Positions 1 through 8,900 of a stretch of 64,000 nt of DNA are shown here, in pieces. The notes under the pieces are model-generated. The model saw nothing but the letters and a program-made list of their open reading frames with translations. It did no database searches and had not been told where the DNA came from. Position 1 is the first letter of the stretch, and each line of letters starts with the position of its first letter. The position numbers were made by a program, and so were the translations under genes. This DNA comes from Pseudomonadota bacterium (GTDB lineage: Bacteria > Desulfobacterota > Syntrophorhabdia > Syntrophorhabdales > Syntrophorhabdaceae), in NCBI GenBank assembly GCA_026388255.1, contig JAPLKC010000089.1, positions 1 through 64,000 of the forward strand, read 5' to 3'.

Positions 1-50
1 GCATAATCCTCATACTTATAATTAGTTTCACCTTCTCGCTGTGACATCAT
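1..50 (-). CDS. 5' end of an unidentified gene (partial)
   Basis: A strong Shine-Dalgarno sequence (AAGGAGG, minus strand, about 53-59) is followed by two adjacent ATG codons at 50-48 and 47-45 and an open frame to the window edge, starting MMSQREGETNYKYEDYA. It lies 67 bp downstream of the alcohol dehydrogenase on the same strand, so it is probably the next gene of that operon. Only about 16 residues are visible, too few to identify the product. The second ATG has the better spacing. Confidence 0.55.
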   Translation of the reverse strand, partial: MMSQREGETNYKYEDY

Positions 51-117
51 GTACCTCCTTTAAATAATCAGAAAATAGCCTGACTTCATTCAATAGACTA
101 AAATTCTACGTTTTAGA

Positions 118-1212
118 CTAAGGACGCAGAATAGCTTTTAATGTTATTCCTTTCTCAGAGTCTTTGGCGGCCTGGTTAATCTGATCCAAGGTATAGAATT
201 TAATCATCCGGTCAAAAGGAAAACGGCCACGCATATGAAGTTCTATCAGTTGAGGAATAAAAATATCGGGGTTTGAATCGCCTTCCACAATACCCAGGAT
301 CGTGCGCCCGTTCAGGATGTTTTGCATGTCCAGGATTGCTTCGGCGCCGAAAGGCGCAACACCGATAAGCCCACATGTACCGCCTATTGCTATGGCATCA
401 ACCGACTGACGAAAGACCTTTGGAATGCCGGTACACTCAAGGGAATAGTCAGCACCGGGACCGGTAATCTTTTGGATTTCTGCAACAGGATCCACCTGAT
501 CGGGGTTGATAGCATGTGTTGCTCCAAACTCCCTGGCAATTTTGAGCCGATCTTCATTGACATCAACTGCAATAATCGTGGTGCATCCACAGGCAAATGC
601 AGCCATGATTGCGCTCAACCCCACAGAACCTATCCCGAAAACAGCAATAGATGAACCTGCCCTGGCGCGTAGAGAATTCAAGACTCCTCCTGCACCGGTC
701 TGGAAACCGCAACCCAATGGACCAAGTATATCAAGAGGAACATCCTTACGAACTTTGACCACATTTCGTTCATTTGCAAGAACATGCGAAGCGAAGGACG
801 ACTGGCCGAAGAAAGCGCCGTTGATGGTTTCTCCGTCTTTGTGCATCGTAGACGTACCGTCGAAACGTACACCTGCGAAATTCGACCCGAGAAAATTTAA
901 ACAATGTGCAGGCACACCCTTTACGCAGGAAGGGCACGTCCCGCACGTAAGATAACTAAGTACCACGTGGTCGCCTGGAGCAACTTTTTTAACCCTCGAC
1001 CCGACCTTTTCTACAACACCTGCACCTTCATGCCCGAGGACAGCAGGAAGCGGAAAGGGGAGATATTGCTCTCGCGCCACCAGATCCGTGTGGCATAGCC
1101 CTGAGCCTACAATGCGTATAACTACTTCGTTTTCCCTTGGATCATCGAGTTCAATATCTTCGATGAGAAAGGGGCCTGACTTCTCACGAACCACAGCAGC
1201 TTTAATTTTCAT
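118..1212 (-). CDS. Zinc-dependent alcohol dehydrogenase (MDR family, aryl-alcohol type)
   Basis: Medium-chain zinc alcohol dehydrogenase, 364 aa, the usual length. Catalytic zinc ligands are visible as Cys40 (GLCHTD), His61-Glu62 (GHEGAG) and Cys168. The structural zinc lobe is Cys90, Cys93, Cys96 and Cys104. The Rossmann glycine motif GIGSVG is at 193-198, and Asp217 at the end of the following strand favours NAD+ over NADP+. It would interconvert an alcohol and its aldehyde. It closes the run aldehyde dehydrogenase, AOR, MoaD-like, ADH on the same strand, which suggests one alcohol-aldehyde-acid route. The benzyl-alcohol-dehydrogenase look suggests an aromatic substrate, but this is inference. 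A clear AAAGGAGG precedes the ATG. Confidence 0.93.
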   Translation of the reverse strand: MKIKAAVVREKSGPFLIEDIELDDPRENEVVIRIVGSGLCHTDLVAREQYLPFPLPAVLGHEGAGVVEKVGSRVKKVAPGDHVVLSYLTCGTCPSCVKGVPAHCLNFLGSNFAGVRFDGTSTMHKDGETINGAFFGQSSFASHVLANERNVVKVRKDVPLDILGPLGCGFQTGAGGVLNSLRARAGSSIAVFGIGSVGLSAIMAAFACGCTTIIAVDVNEDRLKIAREFGATHAINPDQVDPVAEIQKITGPGADYSLECTGIPKVFRQSVDAIAIGGTCGLIGVAPFGAEAILDMQNILNGRTILGIVEGDSNPDIFIPQLIELHMRGRFPFDRMIKFYTLDQINQAAKDSEKGITLKAILRP

Positions 1213-1355
1213 ATTATGCCTCCTTTAAGGTTTGTACTTTTATATTCCAATGGCTTGCGAGGTCGTTCGCACACTATCCATCCAACACTTCCGGTTTGCT
1301 CACACATCTCACCGTTGCCCCTCTTTGCTGTTGTACATTATCATTTCCAGAGTCG

Positions 1356-1619
1356 CTACCCACCCGATACCTGAACGAAGATGCTGACCTCATCGGACTC
1401 TTGAAGCGTATCTGTGAGTCTTTTTGATAAACCTCTCACAAAGAAAACATGCGCCTCATTTTCGGGTATGCCGAGTACATTCAGCAGGTCCCTGATTGTC
1501 TGTCCTTCTTCCAAAATTATTGCTATGCCTTTGCTGTGATCGTATTCGGGTACATAATTTCTGAGTGTCCCGAATAGTTTCACATTCACCGAAAATGATT
1601 TATGCAACGGCCTATTCAT
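1356..1619 (-). CDS. MoaD/ThiS-family small sulfur-carrier protein
   Basis: An 87-aa beta-grasp protein ending in Ser-Gly-Gly, the C-terminal diglycine that MoaD/ThiS proteins need for adenylation and thiocarboxylation. It starts 37 bp after the AOR stop codon on the same strand. MoaD-like proteins are regularly encoded beside aldehyde:ferredoxin oxidoreductases and are thought to supply dithiolene sulfur for the tungstopterin cofactor. That link is known for the family, and its role here is inferred from position. The extra N-terminal segment (MNRPLHKSFSV) may be optional; a start nearer residue 10 cannot be excluded. Confidence 0.85.
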   Translation of the reverse strand: MNRPLHKSFSVNVKLFGTLRNYVPEYDHSKGIAIILEEGQTIRDLLNVLGIPENEAHVFFVRGLSKRLTDTLQESDEVSIFVQVSGG

Positions 1620-1656
1620 AAATTACAATTAACAGATACTACAATGTACCTGCCTA

Positions 1657-3390
1657 CTAAAGGTCACCCCACATACGGTCCAGCTCCTCGTCCGGAACAG
1701 TAAAGGTTACATTATGAGGAGGAAGCTTCTCCTCTTTCATAAATTCCGGCAAACGGTCGTCAAGGTTGGTCAAACCGGCTGCCTTATTGAAATCCCTTTC
1801 GGTTTTGATAACCTGAATCCCGAGTTTTATTGCATCATCAAGAGTCAAATCCGCTCCGTAAAGACCGCTCATCATTTCAAGAAACCCCTGCCCTCCTTCG
1901 GGGGTGCCCCCAACCACCATGTTCACAAACATACAAAGCCCTGTGCAATCCATTGCGGCTGTTACAACCTGTATCTGCTTGGAGATATCCACCTGACCGT
2001 CAGGCTTATGCGGGTCCAGAGTCCCTCCCATAACTTCAAGATTGAAATTGAGAACCCAGCCGGCAGTATGATCTGCACCCATAGGAGTAGTGGCATAGGT
2101 TACCCCCATTCCGTGAATCCCTCTGGGCTCATACATTGATATGCTCTGTTTCTTTACTACCGGTACCCGTCTTGCGCCAAATGCCCTTCCTGTGGACCAG
2201 GCGCCTGAACCCAGGATTCTCCCCAGTGGTGTGCCCTTGCCCACTTCTTCCAGAAGTTCCAACAGCCCATTTCCGTCACCAAAAGCTTTCACATCTGCTT
2301 CCATAGCAACACCTATTGTTCCGCCCATTTCCATTGTATCCATACCGCAGTCATCGCAAAGCCTGTCTGCCCTCGCAATGATGTCGAGGTCTGAAATACC
2401 GCAATTTGCACCAAAAAGACCAATTGTTTCATATTCAAGGGCAGATGTTATGTAGTCTCCTTTTTCATCAACATACACATTGGAACACTGTATAATACAC
2501 ATCGAGCACCCGGCATGAGACGGTTTCCCGCCTCGTTTGGTTATCAATTCATACATGTATTCACCGTTCACCTTATCTATCCCTTCGAATGTCCCTGCGC
2601 TAAAGTTTCTTGTGGGATATGCACCTGCAACGTTAAGGAGGCTGGCAATACCATTTGTACCATATAGTTTCAGATTCTGGCCTGTTTCAGGGTGATCCTG
2701 AATCGCCTTTACAAAAACCTTCATTCCTTCTTTGAATCTTTCAGGGTTAGCCACAAAAGCGCTTTCGCCGCCCTCATCATCAATAACAATTGCCTTGAGA
2801 CCCTTCGACCCCATTACAGCGCCTGTTCCTCCCCGTCCTGCATGCCTGCATGGAAATCCGGAAGTGTCCGTGCTGGCAATAGTAGAAACAGGAAGTCTCA
2901 TTTCACCGACAGGGCCAATTGAAAGAACGGCTATTTTCTTCCCATACTTTTCTTGAAGCTTCTCGGCAAGTTCATAGTTTCGCATGGAGCGGTATTCATC
3001 TGCGGCAATCAGCTCACCACCGCTCTTTGTCACACGGAGAACATAGAGCTTGCCTTTTTCAGGAAACCCCTCGACTATTATAGCGCCTACACCGAGCCTG
3101 CCCAGCCGATATGCAGCCGTACCGCCAACGTTACTCTCCTTAATCCCGCCGGTTAGAGGACTCTTTACCCCGATTGAAAGTCTTCCTGAATTCGGCGCAT
3201 TCGTTCCGGCAAATGCACCCGGGGCTATTACCAGTTTATTGTGACTTCCCAGGGGCTCGCAGGTCGGTGGAACTTCCCTTGCAACAATCGTGGATGTAAG
3301 GCCTCTGCCAGCTAAACCCATATATTCTGTTGGAATTCCCTGCATAAAAGTTTTTACTTCCGACATGTTTACACGCAAAATATTTTTCAT
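1657..3390 (-). CDS. aor: Tungsten-containing aldehyde:ferredoxin oxidoreductase
   Basis: Oxidises aldehydes to carboxylic acids with ferredoxin as acceptor, or the reverse, in the cytoplasm. At 577 aa it is close to the usual ~600. The N-terminal AOR domain holds tungstopterin-binding glycine-rich stretches (KSPLTGG, GRGGTGAVMGSKG). The [4Fe-4S] ligands appear as CSMCIIQC near residue 295 and a distal cysteine in DCTGLC near residue 485. It is followed by a MoaD-like carrier and sits between two other aldehyde/alcohol enzymes. The 222-bp gap upstream contains a 25-bp motif (3471-3495) nearly repeated before the aldehyde dehydrogenase, so both may share a regulator. Confidence 0.93.
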   Translation of the reverse strand: MKNILRVNMSEVKTFMQGIPTEYMGLAGRGLTSTIVAREVPPTCEPLGSHNKLVIAPGAFAGTNAPNSGRLSIGVKSPLTGGIKESNVGGTAAYRLGRLGVGAIIVEGFPEKGKLYVLRVTKSGGELIAADEYRSMRNYELAEKLQEKYGKKIAVLSIGPVGEMRLPVSTIASTDTSGFPCRHAGRGGTGAVMGSKGLKAIVIDDEGGESAFVANPERFKEGMKVFVKAIQDHPETGQNLKLYGTNGIASLLNVAGAYPTRNFSAGTFEGIDKVNGEYMYELITKRGGKPSHAGCSMCIIQCSNVYVDEKGDYITSALEYETIGLFGANCGISDLDIIARADRLCDDCGMDTMEMGGTIGVAMEADVKAFGDGNGLLELLEEVGKGTPLGRILGSGAWSTGRAFGARRVPVVKKQSISMYEPRGIHGMGVTYATTPMGADHTAGWVLNFNLEVMGGTLDPHKPDGQVDISKQIQVVTAAMDCTGLCMFVNMVVGGTPEGGQGFLEMMSGLYGADLTLDDAIKLGIQVIKTERDFNKAAGLTNLDDRLPEFMKEEKLPPHNVTFTVPDEELDRMWGDL

Positions 3391-3470
3391 GGTTCTGCCT
3401 CCCTGTTAAGGATTGATTTTCTTTGTTTATTTTCTTAACAGGTAAGATATTACATTTTGCCATCATAACA

Positions 3471-3495
3471 GTCTATCCGTAGACATACGTATTTT
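3471..3495 (+). promoter_or_regulatory. Candidate operator, copy 1, upstream of aor
   Basis: A 25-bp sequence made of GTCTATCCGTAG, two variable bases and ATACGTATTTT. It matches 22 of 25 positions at 5176-5200, in the same orientation and likewise in the leader of a minus-strand aldehyde-oxidising gene. Long identity between two otherwise different leaders suggests a regulator site. The nearby NarL-type response regulator is the obvious candidate, by inference. Confidence 0.5.
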
Positions 3496-3612
3496 GTTCC
3501 GGAATCTTCCGTAATTTTTGCCCTTCACCCTGTCTCCGTTATCCGGGATTGCCGCCGTGAATAAAGACGACACCCCTTCATGTGCTTATTATCGCATGTG
3601 GTTATCCTCCTT

Positions 3613-5052
3613 TCAGAACGGCAACATCCTTTTTGACTTCTGGATTGTTACCCACTTCAGTTCAGTGAGTTCCTCCAACGAATAACGGCCGCCTTCACGA
3701 CCCTGACCACTTGCCTTGCAGCCGCCGAAGGGGCAGCATGCATCGGCATCAATAGAACCGTCGTTGACATGGACCATGCCTGCTTCCAGGCCTTCTGCAA
3801 GAAAGATGGCCTTCTCCAGATCTCTGGTTATGACACCTGCTGAGAGTCCATACATCGTGTTATTCGCAACCTCAAGGGCTTCTTTTTCATCATTAACCGG
3901 GATAATCGAGGTAACCGGGCCAAAGGTCTCCTCATGATATATGCGCATATCGGGAGTGATATTTATAAGTACTGTGGGATTGTAAAGTCGTCCTTCATAC
4001 GTACCTCCGGTGAGAAGGGTCGCACCTTTGGCAACTGCATCCTTCACATGGGCATCAATACTTTGAATCTGATTGTCACTGATCACGGGGCCGATAAATG
4101 TGGTGGGGAGACTGGGGTCGCCGACAGGCAGATGTGCAGCCAATCCCGCCAATCCTGCTGAAAATTCCTCCACTATAGATTTTTCCACAATGACACGATC
4201 AACGGACATACATATTTCACCCTGGTGCAGGAATGCGCTGAATGCTGCAGACTTCACGGCATATTCCATATCTGCGTCGGCAAGAATAATAAGAGGGTTT
4301 TTTCCACCAAGCTCAAGGGTATATTGCTTCAATTTTGCCGCAGCCCTCATGGCAACATGGCGGCCTGTAACGGTCTCGCCTGTAATTGCAACAAAGGAAC
4401 AGCGGTCATCGTCAATGAGCGCATCACCGAGAATACTTCCTGGTCCTGTTATGACGTTAAGGACACCGGGGGGAAGTCCGGCCTTCTCGAAGAGTTCCCC
4501 GATCTTAAGACCGATAACCGGCGTTTCGCTTGCCGGTTTCAAAACAACGGTATTTCCCGTCGCTATGGAGTAGGCCACTTTATACATTGAGAGAATCAGC
4601 GGAAAATTCCAGGGTGAAATGGCAAGCACCGTGCCTCTGGGCTTGCGGAGCGTCATGGAAAGCTTACCGAGGTCGTTATGGAACGTCTCGCCAAGTATAC
4701 GTTTGCTGTCCGCAGCAGCAGTCTCAAGGAGATCTACTGTTTGGGAAATCTCGAACATGACCTTGCCGAAAACCCCACCCCCTTCCTGAGTTAGGACATC
4801 TGCAAACTCCTGCCTGCCAGCTTCGAGCAGTTGAGCTGCCTTATAGAGAATCTGTGAGCGCGTCAAGGGAGGTGTTGCCGCCCATTGTTTACGGGCAGCA
4901 TAGGCCGCAGCCATAACACGGTCCGCATCCCTGGCATCCCCTTTTGGCACGTGTGCATATACATCCCCTGTGTAAGGGTTCATGTCATCAAAGGTTGCCC
5001 CGGACAAGGCATCCACCCACTGACCACCAATAAACATCTGATAGTTTTTCAT
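3613..5052 (-). CDS. NAD(P)-dependent aldehyde dehydrogenase (benzaldehyde/vanillin dehydrogenase-like)
   Basis: Aldehyde dehydrogenase superfamily, 479 aa, full length. Visible catalytic elements are Asn149 in PWNF, Glu248 in LELGGK and the nucleophile Cys281 in GEICMS. The nucleotide-binding turn (ITGETVTG) is near 224-231. It irreversibly oxidises an aldehyde to the acid with NAD(P)+. Sequence style is that of the aromatic-aldehyde branch, but the substrate is not proven. It is the first gene of the minus-strand run that includes AOR and the alcohol dehydrogenase. A good AAAGGAG precedes the ATG. Its leader carries three ACGTA-type motifs. Confidence 0.93.
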   Translation of the reverse strand: MKNYQMFIGGQWVDALSGATFDDMNPYTGDVYAHVPKGDARDADRVMAAAYAARKQWAATPPLTRSQILYKAAQLLEAGRQEFADVLTQEGGGVFGKVMFEISQTVDLLETAAADSKRILGETFHNDLGKLSMTLRKPRGTVLAISPWNFPLILSMYKVAYSIATGNTVVLKPASETPVIGLKIGELFEKAGLPPGVLNVITGPGSILGDALIDDDRCSFVAITGETVTGRHVAMRAAAKLKQYTLELGGKNPLIILADADMEYAVKSAAFSAFLHQGEICMSVDRVIVEKSIVEEFSAGLAGLAAHLPVGDPSLPTTFIGPVISDNQIQSIDAHVKDAVAKGATLLTGGTYEGRLYNPTVLINITPDMRIYHEETFGPVTSIIPVNDEKEALEVANNTMYGLSAGVITRDLEKAIFLAEGLEAGMVHVNDGSIDADACCPFGGCKASGQGREGGRYSLEELTELKWVTIQKSKRMLPF

Positions 5053-5175
5053 ATAAATCTCCTTTCTTACTATCGTTCCTCATATTCAATGCATTTCATT
5101 TGAATGAGGTGCGCTTTTACTATTCCTGAATGTATCCTAAGTATCCGATTCAGTATTGCATAGGAAATTGACTGT

Positions 5176-5222
5176 GTCTATCCGTAGTAATACGTAATTT
5201 ATTGTTATAATATACGTAATTT
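5176..5222 (+). promoter_or_regulatory. Candidate operator region, copy 2, upstream of the aldehyde dehydrogenase
   Basis: Positions 5176-5200 repeat the 25-bp motif found at 3471-3495 with 3 mismatches. Its right part, TACGTAATTT (5191-5200), recurs exactly at 5213-5222. The 22-bp spacing is about two helical turns, as expected for side-by-side binding of a dimeric regulator. The region lies between the aldehyde dehydrogenase start and the end of the response-regulator gene. Confidence 0.5.
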
Positions 5223-5275
5223 GGTTTGTATAAGGTTTTATTGTCACATTGTAGCAGGCAAAGAAATTGTTTAAA

Positions 5276-5938
5276 TTATACCAAATCTTCGGTTGGAAGC
5301 ATGCCCTTTTTCAGGGCGTATTTGATAAGGTCAGTCTGGGTGTGAAGGCTAAGCTTCCGCATCATATTTGCCCTGTGTGTTTCCGCTGTTCGGGAACTTA
5401 TGAAAAGCTTAGCAGCAATATCGGCGTTGCTATAACCTTCTATGGCAAGGTGGAGAACTTCTCTCTCACGGGTACTCAACGTATTATAGGGATCGAGAAC
5501 AGTGTCTTTTGTCTGCTCCAGATAGGTGCCTATGGCACGCTCTGAGAGCGGGGGACTGAGATAATGGCGACCTGCCATAACCTCACGGATAGCATGGACC
5601 AGATCAGATATGTTGGATTCCTTAAGAACATAACCATATGCACCATTTCGTAATGCCTCAATAACGTAAGGCTCATTCATATACATGGACAGAACGAGAA
5701 TCTTTGTTTTTGGGGAAAGCTTTGAAACTTGACGTGTTACCTCGAGTCCGTTCAAACCGGGCATCATTAAATCTACTACTAATACATTTGGTTTCAGACG
5801 CACGGTAAGGTCTACTGCTTTTAAACCATCACTGGCTTCGCCAATCACCGAAAAATCTGCATCATTTTCAAGTAATGCTTTTACTCCTTGTCGTACAATA
5901 TGGTGATCATCGGCAAGGATAATACTGATTATGCTCAT
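5276..5938 (-). CDS. NarL/FixJ-family response regulator
   Basis: Two-component response regulator, 220 aa. The receiver domain (about 1-120) has the acidic pocket Asp10-Asp11 and the phosphoacceptor Asp56 in VVDLMMPG. A LuxR-type helix-turn-helix (about 150-215; LSTREREVLHL and the recognition helix SSRTAETHRANMMRKL) follows. Its ATG overlaps the stop codon of the upstream histidine kinase by 4 bp, so the pair is translationally coupled. It is probably a DNA-binding activator of the downstream aldehyde-oxidation genes; this target is inferred from adjacency and the repeated ACGTA motifs. Confidence 0.95.
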   Translation of the reverse strand: MSIISIILADDHHIVRQGVKALLENDADFSVIGEASDGLKAVDLTVRLKPNVLVVDLMMPGLNGLEVTRQVSKLSPKTKILVLSMYMNEPYVIEALRNGAYGYVLKESNISDLVHAIREVMAGRHYLSPPLSERAIGTYLEQTKDTVLDPYNTLSTREREVLHLAIEGYSNADIAAKLFISSRTAETHRANMMRKLSLHTQTDLIKYALKKGMLPTEDLV

Positions 5939-8900
5939 GATTCTCCGCTTTGTAGTGAGCTTATCGGAAACTCAGCCGAAAGACGGGTACCGGCACCAGG
6001 GTGAGCTTCAATAGTAAAGTGGCCTCCCAATAATACTGCCCGTTCACGCATCCCATTCAAGCCGCTTGTGTTGCCTGTTTTCAATACGGCCTCAGGGTTA
6101 AAACCAACACCATGGTCTTCGATCTGTACCCCCAACACTGCCTCGTCAGACCACAAACGCACTGTGGCCTCGTTTACCTTAGCATGACGGGCAACATTGG
6201 TCAATGCCTCCTGTATAATTCTAAAAACTGCCGTCTCCATTTCAAGGGGGAACTTCTTGTCGCTGAGACCCATGTGCTCGAATACCACATGAATATTCAT
6301 CCGGCTGGTAAAGCGTTCAAAGTGCCAGGGCAGTGTGAGGAGAAGACCGAGATCATCAAGCATCGATGGCCTCAAATTTAGTGACAACTCACGAACAATA
6401 GCCACCAGCTTATTCACCATTGATTGGGCATTCATCAAACCTGCCTTTGTTTCTCCTGCTGATTGCAGAGCATTCATTTCGAGAGCAAATTTAAGGCCGG
6501 TCAATTGCTGACCTATTTCATCGTGCAGTTCCCGTGCAAGATATCTACGTTCAGCCTCCTGCACTTCAACCAGTTTTAAAGAAAGCGCTTTCATCTGCGC
6601 ATGAGATTGCTTTACCTGTTCAAAAAGACGTGCGTTCTGTGTAGCAACTCCGATTTGTTTTCCGAGGGTTCTGAAAAAGGCTATCTGGCTGGCTTGAAAT
6701 TTGCCGAATTCTTTATCTATAAGGAATATCATGCCCTGGATTTCGTTCTTTGCCTCAAGGGGAATGCAGAAAGAACTTTGCCATATACGGCGGAATTCAT
6801 TGCTAAGCGAATCATTCGATTGTATAGGATAGACGTGACTTTTCACAACGGTGCTTTCACTTTTCTGCATAACCATTCCAGTGCCATAGGAGTCTACTGC
6901 AAAGGTTTCGAAATCATGGAGCATGGCAAAAGGCACCCCCCAGGACATTTCCATGCTGATCCTGTGGGTAACTTCATTGTAGAAGAAAATACCGCCTGTT
7001 TTAATATGCAATTTATCAATAAATACATTCTTTAGGGTCTCCAGAATTTCGGGCAGGTGGAGAGAGCTACTGACAGATGTAATAATATCGTTTAAAACCT
7101 CCAGCTCCAGGTTTCTTTCTCTGATTCGGTCTTCAGCTTCCTTACTCTTCGTAATATCCTCACAGGTCATTAATATTTCACCGGCCCCCAGTTGCACAGG
7201 AATGAAATTGATGTGTTTCATCATGCCGTCCTTGCACATCACCTTCCTCGTATACGGCCTTCCTTCACCAGGCTCTATTGATTTCAAAGCAATCCATTCC
7301 GACACAACCTCGTCACGATAAAATGGATCAGGATACGCCAGCGTAACCCAATCTCTTAAATTGGGTATATCAATAAGATCGTAACCGAATATTTCTTTAA
7401 ATTTTGGATTCACGTATTTGAATGTATCATCAGCACCTATCATTACCATGCCTACAGGTGAACTCTCCGAAATGGTTTGAAATCTCTGTTTTTCCGCCCT
7501 TAGTTCTTCTTCTGCCTTTTTACGTGCTGTAACATCAGTGAGAACAATAAGGTTCCTGTCGCCCAGATAGGTTATCCGGAACTCTATATCCTTATATTGT
7601 CCGTCCTTGCAATCTATCCTGAATTCTACATCTTTACCGCGCCCTTCCTGTAATCTGTCGGCCTTCCAGAACTTTGCAACCCTCTCTCTGTATTCCGGGT
7701 CACGATAGGCCATTCGAGCCCAATCTCTAATTGTTGGAAGGTCCTCGATAGTATATCCGGTAATCCTCGTAAATTCAGGGTTGAAATATGCAAACCTGTC
7801 ATTATCATCAAATAAAGCAATGCCATGGGGATTGTTCTTCATTACAGAGAAGAAGACTTCTCTTTCCTTGAAAACGAGTTCTTCCATACGTTTACGTTCC
7901 GTGATATCACGGGTGCTGGCAAGGATAAAATCTCCCTCAGGGAGAGACAACTTATTTAAGAATACCTCCACATCAAATACATAGCCGTCCTTTGGTCGTC
8001 TGCCTTTACACTCAAGGAACTGGTCTTCACCGGACATAACCTTCTTCCAGATGACAGAAAAATCCGGACGCCCATCGGGCACAGTGTAGTCCACAGTAAT
8101 CAAACGACCTATTGCTTCTTCGCGGGTGCATCTATATCTATCCAGCATTGTTTTGTTTACATCAATCACCTTTCCATTAATATCATGAATAAAAACAGCA
8201 TCATGTATATTATTAAAGACAGTTTTCAGATAATCTTTGGTGGCAAGAAGTTCTTTTTCCACCCTTTTACGTTCTGTGATTTCACGGATAACTGCAAGGA
8301 CAAAATCTCCCTCAGGGAGAGACAACTTATTTAAGAATACCTCCACATCAAATACATAACCGTCCTTTGGTCGTCTGCCTTTGCACTCAAGGAACTGGTC
8401 TTCGCCTGACATGACTTTCTTCCAGATAGCAGGCATATCCGGACGCCCATCGGGCGAAGTGTAGTCCACAGTAATCAAACGCCCTATGGCTTCTTCCCGG
8501 GTGCTTTTATACATATCCAGCATTTTATCGTTGACATCTATCACTTTACCGTCAACATCATGAATAAAGACCGCATCGTGTATATTGTTGAATACCGTAT
8601 TCAGATAATCTTTGGTGGCCGTGAGCTCTCGCTCGACCTTTTTACGGGCGCTAATGTCACGGACGCTCGCAAGAATCGAATTGCCGTCAGGTAGCGGCAG
8701 CTTCGTTAAAAACACCTCCACGTCGAACTCATAGCCATCCTTCGGCCGTCTACCCCTGCATTCGAAAGTCCCGTCTTCCCCTTCCAGAACTCTCTTCCAG
8801 ATTGCGGGAAAATCCGGACGCCCATCCGGGGTAGTATAGTCCGGGATGATCATATATTTTAATGCCTCGGCGCGGGTGGTGAACTGATACATTTCAAGCA

